NCBI GenBank assembly: GCA_025352105.1
Contig: JANXUB010000128.1
Coordinates: 1-38,259 of the forward strand
Length of the DNA stretch: 38,259 bases
DNA from: Burkholderiales bacterium
Lineage (GTDB): Bacteria; Pseudomonadota; Gammaproteobacteria; Burkholderiales; Casimicrobiaceae
Direction: 5' to 3'
In this document: positions 1 to 8,451 of the stretch, piece after piece
Layout of the letters: the number at the start of each line of letters is the position of its first letter
Numbering within the stretch: the first letter of the stretch is position 1
The notes under the pieces: model-generated
Database searches by the model: none
What the model was told of the DNA's origin: nothing
The model's input: the letters and a program-made list of their open reading frames with translations, nothing else
Program-made: the position numbers and the translations under genes

Positions 1-1
1 C

Positions 2-595
2 GCCATTTCGATGGTTCCGACTATCGCAGGTGCTGCGTTAGGTGTTTCACTCGGATTCAAGGGTTTTGGGCCCTGGTGGATGAATTTCATGATTCTGATG
101 GGCGCGGTCTTCGCGTTCAGCTACGGCATTGAGCGGACCAAGAACAGTGGCGCTGGCGTCGCGGTGTTGCTTGCTTTCACGTTCTTTATGGGATTCTGGC
201 TCTCCGTGCTGCTCGGCCGCGTGCTGGCGATGAAAGACGGCGCAACGCTAGTTTCTTACGCGTTCGGCGGCACGGCGCTCATTTTTGCGGGTATGGCGGC
301 GATTGCCTCGACCATCAAAACTCAGCTCACGGGCATGAGCAAGTTCCTCTGGATCGGCTTCGGCGTGATTCTGGTCGCGGCCATCGGTGGCATCGTGTTG
401 CAAATGCCAGCGCTCATGATCGCCTGCTCGGTGCTGTTTATCGGTCTGTTTTCCGCATGGCTGGTGTATGACATCAATCAAATCATCACCGGCGGTGAGA
501 CAAATTACATCTCAGCCACGCTTTCGCTATACGTCAATATCTTCAACATTTTCAGTAACTTGCTGAGTTTGCTTGGGATCACCAGCAGCGACTAA
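2..595 (+). CDS. BI-1/YccA family inner-membrane protein (5' end outside window)
   Basis: This is the C-terminal part of a Bax-inhibitor-1/YccA-type membrane protein. The reading frame is open to the window edge, so the true start lies upstream; the methionine at base 11 falls inside a conserved-looking hydrophobic segment and is unlikely to be the start. About six hydrophobic helices are visible, and the tail contains the family-like stretch SAWLVYDINQIITGGETNYI followed by a helix with repeated NIF/NLL residues. Members of this family sit in the inner membrane; E. coli YccA modulates FtsH proteolysis and other members are linked to calcium leak, but no specific role can be read here. A strong hairpin terminator follows 20 bases after the stop, so the gene ends its transcript. 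Confidence 0.85.
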   Translation, partial: AISMVPTIAGAALGVSLGFKGFGPWWMNFMILMGAVFAFSYGIERTKNSGAGVAVLLAFTFFMGFWLSVLLGRVLAMKDGATLVSYAFGGTALIFAGMAAIASTIKTQLTGMSKFLWIGFGVILVAAIGGIVLQMPALMIACSVLFIGLFSAWLVYDINQIITGGETNYISATLSLYVNIFNIFSNLLSLLGITSSD

Positions 596-614
596 TCGCG
601 CTTCTGGCGGTTAC

Positions 615-642
615 GAAAAAGGCTCCTTCGGGAGCCTTTTTG
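615..642 (+). terminator. Rho-independent terminator after the BI-1 gene
   Basis: A perfect stem AAAAGGCTCC / GGAGCCTTTT closes on a TTCG tetraloop and runs into a T-tract. Because the flanks are A-rich on one side and T-rich on the other it could work in both directions, but the convergent gene at 772-1800 ends about 130 bases away. Confidence 0.9.
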
Positions 643-771
643 TTGCGCGCAAAATAAACAACTTCATGCTGCAATTTAAGCTGCGAAAGGGCTAGCGTCT
701 ATAAATCATGAATATCGACTATTTGACAAAACGGCAGTCAGCCCCCATGCGGCGGTCGTTTCACGAAAAAG

Positions 772-1800
772 CTAATGTGCCGTGCGTGCGGCAAAAAAGC
801 TTGAACGCTCGATGCTGCCCAAATCCACGGTGAGCGATTTTTTGCCGCGTTTGATCGACAGCGGCACACGAATCCCCGCCTCGCCACGCGACCAGACCGC
901 GCGATAAAACTCAGCCAGCGTTTTGACATCCGTCGTCCCCACTGCGTAAATGATGTCGCCGCGCTCCAGCCCCGCCTTGTCGCCGGGGCCGTCGACCGAC
1001 AAGCGCCCGACATTCACGCCGTCCGCATCTTCAAATGTCGTGACTCCAAGCCACGGACGTTGCGCGCCTTTGCGCTGACCATTGGCGATGAGGTCATCGA
1101 GGATCGGCTTCAAAATATCCACCGGCACAAACATGTTGCCGGGAACGCCCGTGCCATTGCCAGCAGCATCACGCACGAACAGTGAGCCCACGCCAACCAA
1201 CTTGCCAGAAGGCTCAACCAACGCGGCACCGCCCCAATCCGCAATCGGTGGGAACGTGAAAATCGCGCTGTCGAGCAGGTATTCCCAGCCGCCGGTGAAT
1301 TCACGGCGGGAGGTGATGAAAGCGGGCGCGATGTTGCCGCGCGCCCCGGCGGCGAGCACTGCGTCTTTTTCCTTGAGCGACTTCGCGTCGCCGAGCACGA
1401 ACGGTTCCCCCTGCGCAGGCGCGAGCAGACGCACCAGACCCAGCCCCGTCTCTTGGTCAAACCCCGCTACTTTTCCGGGCAATCGGCGGCCTTTGTGGTC
1501 GGTGATTTCAACCTCGTCGGCCTCCATCACCAGATAGCCAATCGTGAGCACCAGCTTCGGCCCCAAGAGGATGCCGTTGCCTTCTCGCTCCGCTCCCAGC
1601 GTGGCGTTGCTCTTTGCTCCGGGCGCAGCCATCGTTCGCAGTTTGACCACCCCGGTCAGCGCTTTCTCAATGACCTCGCCCGACATCTTGTCGGAGAATT
1701 TTTCGGTGGGGGTAATGTCTGTTTTGCTGTCTTGCGCAGGTGCAACGCCTGCAAAACAGAAGGCCAAAAAACAGGCGGTGAAAGCGGTCAATTTGCGCAT
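772..1800 (-). CDS. HtrA-like trypsin-fold protein with PDZ domain, catalytic triad lost
   Basis: This is a 342-residue exported protein. Residues 1-22 form a signal peptide ending in APA before QD. Residues about 45-235 look like an S1C (DegP/HtrA) protease fold and about 250-335 form a PDZ domain (WLGV, then AGLERGDIIYAVG). The catalytic positions are all changed. The His of the usual TNNHVV is Tyr89 in TIGYLV, the Asp of DLALL is Gly119 in ETGLGLVRL, and the Ser of GNSGG is Trp189 in ADWGGAAL. The fold landmarks around each site remain, including the strand LVGVGS after the serine site. It should therefore be a non-proteolytic periplasmic binding or chaperone-like protein. It is divergent from ttcA with only 47 bases between start codons, and convergent with the BI-1 gene. 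The family call is from motifs only. Confidence 0.8.
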   Translation of the reverse strand: MRKLTAFTACFLAFCFAGVAPAQDSKTDITPTEKFSDKMSGEVIEKALTGVVKLRTMAAPGAKSNATLGAEREGNGILLGPKLVLTIGYLVMEADEVEITDHKGRRLPGKVAGFDQETGLGLVRLLAPAQGEPFVLGDAKSLKEKDAVLAAGARGNIAPAFITSRREFTGGWEYLLDSAIFTFPPIADWGGAALVEPSGKLVGVGSLFVRDAAGNGTGVPGNMFVPVDILKPILDDLIANGQRKGAQRPWLGVTTFEDADGVNVGRLSVDGPGDKAGLERGDIIYAVGTTDVKTLAEFYRAVWSRGEAGIRVPLSIKRGKKSLTVDLGSIERSSFFAARTAH

Positions 1801-1847
1801 TACAAATACTCCTGAAGCGATGGTGACTCGGCAACTAAAATAGTCGC

Positions 1848-2816
1848 ATGAATCATGCCGCTACTGCAACACCCGAAATCGAAATTTCGCGCAAGCCGCG
1901 CACTCTGCCTTTTTCGCTCTCACGCGAAGGCAAGCGTTTGCGCAACATCGTCGGCGCAGCGGTCACCGACTTCGGCATGATCAGCGAGGGTGACCGGATC
2001 ATGGTTTGCCTTTCGGGCGGCAAAGACAGCTACACGATGCTCGATCTGTTGCAGGCGCTGCAAGTCGTGGCTCCGGTGAATTTCGAACTCATCGCGGTGA
2101 ATCTCGACCAGAAGCAGCCCGATTTTCCCGAACATATCCTGCCGGAATACCTCGCCAAATCCGGCGTTGATTTCAAGATCGTTGAATCGGATACCTACAG
2201 CATCGTCAAGCGTGTGCTGGAGGAAGGCAAGACGATGTGCTCGCTGTGCTCCCGATTGCGGCGCGGCATTTTGTATCGCACCGCCAAGGAACTCGGCTGC
2301 ACGAAAATCGCGCTCGGCCATCATCGTGAAGACATTCTCGGCACCTTCTTTTTGAACATGTTTTACGGCGGAAAATTAAAGGCGATGCCACCGAAACTCG
2401 TGTCCGATAACGGCGAACACGTCGTCATCCGCCCGCTCGCTTACGTCCGCGAGAAGGACATCGTGAAATACGCGAAAGAGCGCGAATTTCCGATCATCCC
2501 GTGCAACCTCTGCGGCTCGCAACCGAATCTGCAACGCGCGGTCGTCGGGCGCATGCTGCAAGACTGGGACAAAAAATTTCCGGGCCGCATCGAGACCATG
2601 TTCCGAAGCCTGCAAAACATTGTGCCGTCGCATCTGGCCGATTCGAAATTGTTTGATTTTCAGGGGCTGGCGGCTCATGAAGGTGCGTTGCCCGCGTCGT
2701 TTGATGGCGGGGATACCGCGTTCGACGTTGACCCCGAGATTGAAGGTTTGATGCAGAAAGACGCCGTTCAGGCGCAGTCTGACAAGCCCGTATTTGCTGC
2801 GGTTTCTGCAATTTGA
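1848..2816 (+). CDS. ttcA: tRNA 2-thiocytidine(32) synthetase TtcA
   Basis: TtcA adds sulfur to cytidine 32 of certain tRNAs using ATP and an iron-sulfur cluster. The 322-residue protein shows the PP-loop SGGKDS at residues 56-61 and the two conserved CxxC pairs, C131/C134 (CSLC) and C219/C222 (CNLC), expected for the TtcA cluster. Length is normal for the family. The start at 1848 places the protein just ahead of the usual N-terminal region. The gene is divergent from the pseudoprotease and ends only 11 bases before the next ORF's ATG, so the two may be co-transcribed. Confidence 0.95.
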   Translation: MNHAATATPEIEISRKPRTLPFSLSREGKRLRNIVGAAVTDFGMISEGDRIMVCLSGGKDSYTMLDLLQALQVVAPVNFELIAVNLDQKQPDFPEHILPEYLAKSGVDFKIVESDTYSIVKRVLEEGKTMCSLCSRLRRGILYRTAKELGCTKIALGHHREDILGTFFLNMFYGGKLKAMPPKLVSDNGEHVVIRPLAYVREKDIVKYAKEREFPIIPCNLCGSQPNLQRAVVGRMLQDWDKKFPGRIETMFRSLQNIVPSHLADSKLFDFQGLAAHEGALPASFDGGDTAFDVDPEIEGLMQKDAVQAQSDKPVFAAVSAI

Positions 2817-2827
2817 GTTCGGCCGAA

Positions 2828-4999
2828 ATGACGCAAATTATCAAAGGCGCATGCCCGCACGACTGCCCCGACACCTGCGCGCTGGAATATCACGTTGCCG
2901 ACGGCAAGCTGATCGAAGTCAAGGGCGCGGCGAGCCACAGCGTGACGGCGGGTGTGCTCTGCACCAAGGTCGCGAAATATCCGCTGCGGACCTATCACCC
3001 GACGCGCATCAAGACTCCGCTCAAGCGCGTCGGCGCAAAGGGCGAAGGCAAATTCGTACCGATTTCGTGGGACGAAGCGCTGACGACGATTGCGTCGAAA
3101 TTCAAAGCCATCGTCGGCGAACACGGCGCGGAAGCGATCCTGCCTTACAGCTACGCCGGCAACATGGGCATGCTGCAATACGGTTCGATGGATCGCCGCT
3201 TTTTTCACGCGATTGGCGCGTCTCAGCTGGATCGCACGATCTGCGCGAGCGCGGGTGCGGCGGGACTCACGGCCACGCTCGGTTCGCGCATAGGCACCGA
3301 TGTTGAGGCGTTCGCGCAGAGCGATTTGATTATTTTGTGGGGGACGAATCCGATCACGTCGAGCGTGCATTTGTGGACGCGCTGTCAGGAGGCGAAGCGG
3401 CGTGGCGCGAAGCTGATTGCGATTGATCCGTATCGTTCGTTGTCGGCAGAGAAATGTCACCAATGGCTGCCGATCAATCCCGGCACCGATGCGGCGCTGG
3501 CGCTGGCGATGATGCATGTGCTGGTGCGTGACGATTTGCTGGATCACGAATACATCGCGAGCTACACGCTGGGTTTTGATGAATTGAAGGGGCGCGTTGC
3601 CGAGTGGTCTCCCGAGCGCGCTGCCGCGATCTGCGGCATTGGTGCTGACGAGATTGAAGCGCTGGCGAAGGCCTACGGCGGCACGAAGAAAGCGGCGATC
3701 CGCTTGAACTATGGCATGCAGCGGCATGGTGGCGGCGGGATGGCGGTGCGCACGGTTGCATGCCTGCCTGCACTCACGGGCGCATGGCGCGAGGCCAGCG
3801 GTGGCTTGCTGTTGTCGACGTCGGGGGCATATCCGATGAATTTGGCTTACCTTGAGCGGCCTGATTTGATGCCGATGCGCGATGGCAAGCTGCCGCGCAT
3901 GGTGAATATGAGTGCGTTGGGGGATGCGCTGGCGTGGTCTGCTCCCTCCCCCTTGGTGCGGGAGGGTTGGGGAGAGGGGGATGGTTCCACTAGCGACCGT
4001 AGTGATTTGCGGAGTTCCCCCTCTCCCCTAGCCCCTCTCCCACCGGGGGAGAGGGGGACAAGGCCAATAAAAGCCATGTTCGTCTACAACTCGAACCCCG
4101 CCGCCGTTGCCCCCGATGGCAACGCGGTGCTGAGGGGTCTTGCGCGCGACGATCTGTTCACCGTTGTGCATGATGTTTTCATCACCGACACCGCGCGCTA
4201 CGCCGACATCATGTTGCCCGCGACGACCTCGCCGGAGCATGACGACATCAATCGCAGTTACGGCCACTACGATCTTGTGTTGAATCGACGCGCGATTGAT
4301 CCGGTGGGTGAGAGCTTGCCGAATACAGAGCTGTTCCGTCGTCTTGCCAAAGCGATGAATCTCGTTGATCCCTGCTTCGATGAAACCGATGAATCGCTGA
4401 TTCAACACGCGTTCGACTGGTCGCACAAATCGCTCGCGGGGCAAAGCTTCGAAACGCTCGAACGGGACGGCGTGTTGCGCCTGAACTATCCGAAGAAGGA
4501 CGGCTTTATTACGCCGTTTGCTGAAGGTGGATTCGGTACGCCGTCGGGCAAGTGCGAGTTTTATTCTGAGACTCTGGCGCAGCGCGGCTTCGATCCGTTG
4601 CCAACCTACATCGCCCCGCACGAGGCGGAAACGCCGGAATTCCCGCTCGCGCTCAACACGCCGCCCGCGAGGAACGCCATGAACTCCACGTTCGGCAACA
4701 TTGAAGAACTCGCGAAGCCGCACGGCCCGCCCACGGTGCAGTTGAATCCCGCCGATGCGGCCAAACGTGGCATCGTTGAAGGGCAGACTGTGCGCGTCTT
4801 CAACCATCGCGGTGTAATGAAACTGCCGGTTGCCGTGACAAACGGTACTCGCGTCGGCGTAGCAACGATCTTATGGGGCCACTGGCGTAATCATCCGGGC
4901 GCGGAAGGATTCGTGAACGATTTGACGAGTCAGGCGCTCACGGACTTCGGCGGCGGCGCGACGTTTTACGATTGTCGGGTTGAAGTCGCGGCAATTTAG
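2828..4999 (+). CDS. Molybdopterin-dependent oxidoreductase (DMSO reductase superfamily) with in-frame repeat insertion
   Basis: This is a soluble-looking 723-residue molybdopterin oxidoreductase. The N-terminus has an Fe-S motif CPHDCPDTC (residues 9-17) and a further Cys in GVLCTKVAKYP, followed by the Mo-cofactor domain (WGTNP, IDPYRS, LNYGMQRHGGGG, VYNSNPAAVAPDG) and a C-terminal molydopterin dinucleotide-binding domain (NTPPARNAMNSTFGN). I prefer the ATG at 2828; a TTG at 2813 overlaps the ttcA stop and would add five residues. Between about residues 372 and 411 the protein carries a low-complexity insert (starting APSPLVREGWGEG) encoded by a palindromic repeat; relatives normally run straight from a short linker into the KAMFVYNSN strand. 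There is no signal peptide and no neighbouring subunit gene, so the electron partner and substrate are unknown. Confidence 0.85.
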   Translation: MTQIIKGACPHDCPDTCALEYHVADGKLIEVKGAASHSVTAGVLCTKVAKYPLRTYHPTRIKTPLKRVGAKGEGKFVPISWDEALTTIASKFKAIVGEHGAEAILPYSYAGNMGMLQYGSMDRRFFHAIGASQLDRTICASAGAAGLTATLGSRIGTDVEAFAQSDLIILWGTNPITSSVHLWTRCQEAKRRGAKLIAIDPYRSLSAEKCHQWLPINPGTDAALALAMMHVLVRDDLLDHEYIASYTLGFDELKGRVAEWSPERAAAICGIGADEIEALAKAYGGTKKAAIRLNYGMQRHGGGGMAVRTVACLPALTGAWREASGGLLLSTSGAYPMNLAYLERPDLMPMRDGKLPRMVNMSALGDALAWSAPSPLVREGWGEGDGSTSDRSDLRSSPSPLAPLPPGERGTRPIKAMFVYNSNPAAVAPDGNAVLRGLARDDLFTVVHDVFITDTARYADIMLPATTSPEHDDINRSYGHYDLVLNRRAIDPVGESLPNTELFRRLAKAMNLVDPCFDETDESLIQHAFDWSHKSLAGQSFETLERDGVLRLNYPKKDGFITPFAEGGFGTPSGKCEFYSETLAQRGFDPLPTYIAPHEAETPEFPLALNTPPARNAMNSTFGNIEELAKPHGPPTVQLNPADAAKRGIVEGQTVRVFNHRGVMKLPVAVTNGTRVGVATILWGHWRNHPGAEGFVNDLTSQALTDFGGGATFYDCRVEVAAI
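3942..4060 (+). repeat. Palindromic repeat element inserted in frame in the Mo-oxidoreductase gene
   Basis: Two imperfect, mutually inverted G/C-tract arms of about 43 bases (from 3942 and ending near 4060) flank a less structured core. Each arm has its own inner inverted repeat (CTCCC...GGGAG and CCCTCTCCC...GGGAGAGGGG). The element is about 40 codons long with no stop in the gene's frame, so it adds a Pro/Gly/Ser-rich linker rather than breaking the protein. Elements of this CCCTCTCCCC type are familiar as intergenic repeats in many proteobacteria; finding one inside a coding region is unusual. Confidence 0.7.
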
Positions 5000-5002
5000 T
5001 TT

Positions 5003-5070
5003 TGTGGGAGCGGTTCCACCGCGATGGATGAAACACCAGCAACACGTTTCTCGGTGGAACCGCTCCCACA
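5003..5070. repeat. REP-like inverted pair between the oxidoreductase gene and msrB
   Basis: The perfect 19-base arms are 5003-5021 (TGTGGGAGCGGTTCCACCG) and 5052-5070, separated by 30 bases. The shape and the GTGGGAGCGG core match REP/BIME-type elements. It begins 4 bases after the upstream stop codon and could form a long mRNA hairpin that protects or ends the upstream transcript. Confidence 0.75.
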
Positions 5071-5102
5071 ACGCGAACAACGCGAACTTAAGGATTTAAA
5101 TC

Positions 5103-5498
5103 ATGGAAAAAATTCACAAAACCGATGCCGAATGGCGCGCAATGCTCACGGCCGAGCAATACAAAGTTGCGCGTGAGCACGGCACCGAGCGCGCGTTCAC
5201 CGGCGTCTTCGCCGACCACCACGCCAAGGGCACTTACACCTGCGTGTGTTGCGGTGAGCGCGCGTATTCGTCGGAGGCGAAGTTTGAGTCGGGCACTGGC
5301 TGGCCGTCGTTCTGGCAGCCTGCTTCGCCTGAAAACGTAGAAACAAAAGAGGACAACAGCTGGTTCTCTCGCCGTACCGAGGTGCACTGTGCCAAATGCG
5401 ACGCCCATCAGGGCCACGTGTTCCCCGACGGGCCGAAGCCAACGGGCCTGCGTTACTGCATCAATTCAGCGTCGCTGAATTTCGTTCCGGAAAAATAA
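5103..5498 (+). CDS. msrB: Peptide-methionine (R)-S-oxide reductase MsrB
   Basis: This 131-residue enzyme repairs methionine-R-sulfoxide in proteins using thioredoxin. Zinc ligands are visible as C47/C50 (CVCC) and C96/C99 (CAKC). The substrate region GTGWPSFWQP (65-74) and the catalytic Cys119 in RYCINSASL are intact. Length is normal for a stand-alone MsrB. No signal peptide, so cytosolic. It follows the REP-like pair, with the start preceded by TTAAGGATTTAAATC (AAGGA as ribosome binding site). It is probably transcribed alone. Confidence 0.96.
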   Translation: MEKIHKTDAEWRAMLTAEQYKVAREHGTERAFTGVFADHHAKGTYTCVCCGERAYSSEAKFESGTGWPSFWQPASPENVETKEDNSWFSRRTEVHCAKCDAHQGHVFPDGPKPTGLRYCINSASLNFVPEK

Positions 5499-5577
5499 TG
5501 TGGACGACTCGCGGAGGACTTTTCAGCCACAATGCGTCGCCGATAGCGCCATCAGCTTTTCAATACAAGCACGGCGG

Positions 5578-5643
5578 CATTGGGGCTGAAGGCCATTTTT
5601 CCAAAAACTCGACAACCAAGCTAAATCGCCTTTAGCCCCAATG
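5578..5643. repeat. Second intergenic inverted repeat, between msrB and the Lrp-type gene
   Basis: Arms of about 21 bases at 5578-5598 and 5623-5643 match inverted with two mismatches (core TTGGGGCT.AAGGC.ATTT). It lies in the roughly 200-base gap between two convergent genes, where a bidirectional terminator or a repeat element would fit. There is no clear T-tract. Nothing else was seen in 5499-5698. Confidence 0.55.
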
Positions 5644-5698
5644 AAGTGGTCGTTTCAGCACAAAGCTGTTCCGTTCGGTGCACCAGAAAATCTGGTTG

Positions 5699-6193
5699 CT
5701 AAGTTGCGGAAGGCAGCGGCAACGCCACACTGAATTTGCTGCGTTGCGTGACAAATCGGGTTCGCACATTACGCACGTTGTTCGCAGCTGTGAAGACGCG
5801 CTGAACGAGTGCTTGATACGCGGCCATGTCCCGAAGCGTGAGCATCAGCGTGAAATCGACACTGGGCGCGGTTCGATAAACCTGCGTCACGCTCGGCTCA
5901 TCGCGAACCAGCGCGTCAAACGCGTCAAACCGCTCTGCGTTCTGCACGTCCAGCGTGATCTCGGTGATCGCGAGCAACAGCGGCCCGAGCTTGGCGGGCG
6001 ACAGAATCGCCACGGTTTTCTCAATCACGGCGGCCTCCGAAAGCGCGCGAACGCGTCGCAGCGACGTTGCGGCCGAGGTAAACACTTTCTCCGCCAGTGC
6101 TTGATTGGAGAGCGCGGCATCTTGCTGCAGCGCATGGAGAATTCTCAGATCGAGCTCGGTAATCTGCAATTTACTCTCGCGCAGTGATGTCAT
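5699..6193 (-). CDS. Lrp/AsnC family transcriptional regulator
   Basis: This 164-residue protein has an N-terminal winged helix (about 12-60: LDLRILHALQQDAALSNQALAEKV) and a C-terminal RAM/AsnC ligand-sensing domain (about 68-145: ITLDVQNAERFDAFDALV, then VTQVYRTAPSVDFTLMLTLRDM). Proteins of this family bind amino acids or related small molecules and form octamers that wrap DNA. It is divergent from glmS over a 127-base AT-rich gap. The helix-turn-helix is a little atypical (ALAEKVFTSAATSLRRVRAL), but the RAM domain is clear. The ligand cannot be predicted. Confidence 0.88.
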   Translation of the reverse strand: MTSLRESKLQITELDLRILHALQQDAALSNQALAEKVFTSAATSLRRVRALSEAAVIEKTVAILSPAKLGPLLLAITEITLDVQNAERFDAFDALVRDEPSVTQVYRTAPSVDFTLMLTLRDMAAYQALVQRVFTAANNVRNVRTRFVTQRSKFSVALPLPSAT

Positions 6194-6320
6194 ACGGCAT
6201 TTTCCATCAATCCTATAGTTTTCTGCAATATTCCTTCATACATTGCAATAAAACGCAAACCTGCGTCAAACGCAGCGCTCTATGCTTCGGCAATCAAAAG
6301 TTTGAGTTTGGATCGCAACC
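6194..6320. promoter_or_regulatory. Divergent promoter region, Lrp-type gene and glmS
   Basis: The gap is AT-rich compared with its neighbours and contains an inverted repeat TGCAAT (6224-6229) / ATTGCA (6242-6247) close to the regulator's start. It is a reasonable candidate autoregulatory site for the Lrp-type protein, but the match to any known site is not established. Confidence 0.4.
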
Positions 6321-8147
6321 ATGTGTGTCATCGTCGGCGCAGTCGCATCGCGCAACATCACCCCGATCCTCGTTGAGGGCCTGAAACGGCTCGAATATCG
6401 CGGCTATGACTCCTGCGGCGTCGCGGTGCATGCCGATGGCGGCCTCAAGCGCGCCCGCAGTGTGAGCCGCGTGGCCGAGCTGGCGCGGGAAGTTATCGAA
6501 ACCCATCTCGAAGGCTTCACCGGCATCGCGCACACACGCTGGGCGACACACGGCGCGCCAGCGCTCAACAACGCCCACCCGCACTTCAGTCGCGACCGTA
6601 TCGCGTTAGTCCACAACGGCATTATCGAAAACCACGACGCGCTGCGCGACGAACTCAAAATGCGTGGCTATGTGTTCGAGAGCCAGACCGACACCGAGGT
6701 CATCGCGCACTTGGTCGATCATCTTTACGACGGCGATCTGTTCACCGCCGTGCAGCAGGCCGTCCTGCGCTTACACGGCGCATACGCGATAGCCGTGTTT
6801 TGTCGCGACGAGCCGCATCGCGTGGTCGGCGCGAGGAATGGCTCGCCGCTCCTCGTTGGCGTCGGTCAGGGAGAAAACTTCCTCGCCTCCGACGCGATGG
6901 CGCTCGCGGGCGTGACCGATCAAATCATCTATCTCGACGAAGGCGACGTCGTCGATTTGCAGCTCGGTCGCGTGTGGATTGTTGATCCCACGGGCCGCGA
7001 GTTGAGTAGCGCCGAGCGTCCCGTGAAGACCGTGCTCGCGCATTCCGGCGCCGTCGAACTCGGGCCTTATCGCCACTACATGCAGAAGGAAATTTTCGAG
7101 CAACCGCGCGCGATCGCCGACACGCTGGAAGGCGTTGAAGGCATTGTGCCGAATCTCTTCGGGCCCAACGCCGATGCGGCGTTCAAGCAAATCGACAGCG
7201 TGCTGATCCTCGCCTGTGGCACCAGCTATTACAGCGGCCTCACCGCGAAATACTGGCTCGAGAGCATCGCAAAAATCCCGTGCAACGTGGAGGTTGCGAG
7301 CGAATATCGCTACCGCGACAGCGTGCCCAATCCGCGCGCGCTGGTCGTCACCATCAGCCAGTCCGGCGAAACGGCCGACACGATGGCCGCGCTCAAGCAC
7401 GCCAAATCGCTCGGCCATGCTCACACGCTCACTATCTGCAACGTGAGCACCAGCGCGATGGTGCGCGAATGCGCGCTCGCGTACATCACACGCGCCGGGA
7501 TTGAGATCGGCGTCGCCTCGACAAAGGCATTCACCACGCAACTCGCAGCGCTGTTCCTGCTCACGCTGGTGCTCGCTAAACAACGCGGCCACTTGAGCGC
7601 CGACGACGAAGCGGCGCACCTCAAAGCATTGCGCCATCTGCCCGTCGCATTGCAAAGCGTGCTCGCGCTGGAGCCGCAAATCATCGGCTGGTCCGAAGAT
7701 TTCGCGCGCAAGGAAAACGCGCTCTTCCTCGGTCGCGGGCTGCACTATCCCGTCGCGCTCGAAGGCGCACTCAAGCTAAAAGAAATCAGCTACATCCACG
7801 CCGAGGCCTACCCCGCAGGCGAACTAAAGCACGGCCCGCTGGCGCTAGTCACCGAGGCCATGCCCGTAGTCGTCGTCGCACCGAACGACACGCTCATTGA
7901 AAAGCTCAAGAGCAACTTGCAGGAAGTGCGCGCGCGAGGCGGCGAACTATTCGTGTTCGCCGACGCCGATTCGCACATCAGCTCCGGCGAAGGCCTGCAC
8001 GTGATTCGCCTGCCCGAGCACTACGGCGTGCTCTCGCCGATCCTGCACGTCGTGCCGCTGCAACTGCTCGCGTATCACACGGCGACGGCGCGCGGGACGG
8101 ATGTGGATAAGCCGAGGAATTTGGCTAAGTCGGTTACGGTGGAGTAG
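6321..8147 (+). CDS. glmS: Glutamine--fructose-6-phosphate aminotransferase (isomerizing)
   Basis: GlmS makes glucosamine-6-phosphate, the first step of UDP-GlcNAc and cell-wall synthesis. The 608-residue length is exact for the family. The N-terminal nucleophile is Cys2 (MCVIVGAV, usually MCGIVGA, so Gly3 is Val here). The glutaminase motifs [23 protein letters not shown] and HNGIIENH are present. Two SIS sugar-isomerase domains follow ([20 protein letters not shown], then [15 protein letters not shown]), ending in [12 protein letters not shown]. The putative transposon inserted 23 bases after the stop. Confidence 0.97.
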   Translation: MCVIVGAVASRNITPILVEGLKRLEYRGYDSCGVAVHADGGLKRARSVSRVAELAREVIETHLEGFTGIAHTRWATHGAPALNNAHPHFSRDRIALVHNGIIENHDALRDELKMRGYVFESQTDTEVIAHLVDHLYDGDLFTAVQQAVLRLHGAYAIAVFCRDEPHRVVGARNGSPLLVGVGQGENFLASDAMALAGVTDQIIYLDEGDVVDLQLGRVWIVDPTGRELSSAERPVKTVLAHSGAVELGPYRHYMQKEIFEQPRAIADTLEGVEGIVPNLFGPNADAAFKQIDSVLILACGTSYYSGLTAKYWLESIAKIPCNVEVASEYRYRDSVPNPRALVVTISQSGETADTMAALKHAKSLGHAHTLTICNVSTSAMVRECALAYITRAGIEIGVASTKAFTTQLAALFLLTLVLAKQRGHLSADDEAAHLKALRHLPVALQSVLALEPQIIGWSEDFARKENALFLGRGLHYPVALEGALKLKEISYIHAEAYPAGELKHGPLALVTEAMPVVVVAPNDTLIEKLKSNLQEVRARGGELFVFADADSHISSGEGLHVIRLPEHYGVLSPILHVVPLQLLAYHTATARGTDVDKPRNLAKSVTVE

Positions 8148-8166
8148 CAAAAAAACGCAGGTGCAT

Positions 8167-8170
8167 GCTC
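8167..8170 (+). repeat. Left copy of 4-bp target duplication (GCTC)
   Basis: GCTC directly precedes the left terminal inverted repeat and is repeated in the same orientation immediately after the right one (27028-27031). A 4-base match alone is weak, but its exact position at both ends fits a transposition footprint. Confidence 0.6.
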
Positions 8171-8233
8171 TGTAGTTATTAATAAAGTGGGTCGGGAAAT
8201 AGGAGTTTTGAATCTTCACCCAAAGTGGGTCGG
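8171..8233 (+). repeat. Left end of the putative transposon (25-bp TIR plus sub-terminal repeat)
   Basis: The terminal repeat occupies 8171-8195, and its inner half AAAGTGGGTCGG (8184-8195) recurs at 8222-8233, 38 bases further in. The rest of 8234-8451, up to the Bug gene's stop, contains no gene that I recognise. Confidence 0.75.
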
Positions 8234-8451
8234 GGCATAGAGAATCGAATGCGCGCTGACAGCGTTGACGCCGATGCAGAATTGACCATGTGCGGAAACT
8301 CCAATGACCAGAATCGATCCTGCGCGAAATTCGGCTATGCGACCATTTGCAGCCCCCGAAGGTAGTCACACATTTCTCGGCACGCTGGTCAAAATCGGTC
8401 TGGCGCGAACAATCCATTGGCAAATAAGCATCCTTGTCTAAGGCTGTTAGC

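Noticed and set aside
1082-1537. Plus-strand open frame across the pseudoprotease gene
   Set aside because: It is antisense to a gene with a clear signal peptide and PDZ domain and has the composition of a shadow frame in GC-rich DNA. No domain is seen.
2768-3727. Long minus-strand open frame of 319 codons across the ttcA/oxidoreductase junction
   Set aside because: It spans two real genes on the other strand and has no recognisable domain.
6771-7745. Long minus-strand open frame of 324 codons inside glmS
   Set aside because: It lies fully antisense to a textbook glmS and shows a repetitive Arg/Ala/Glu composition without motifs.
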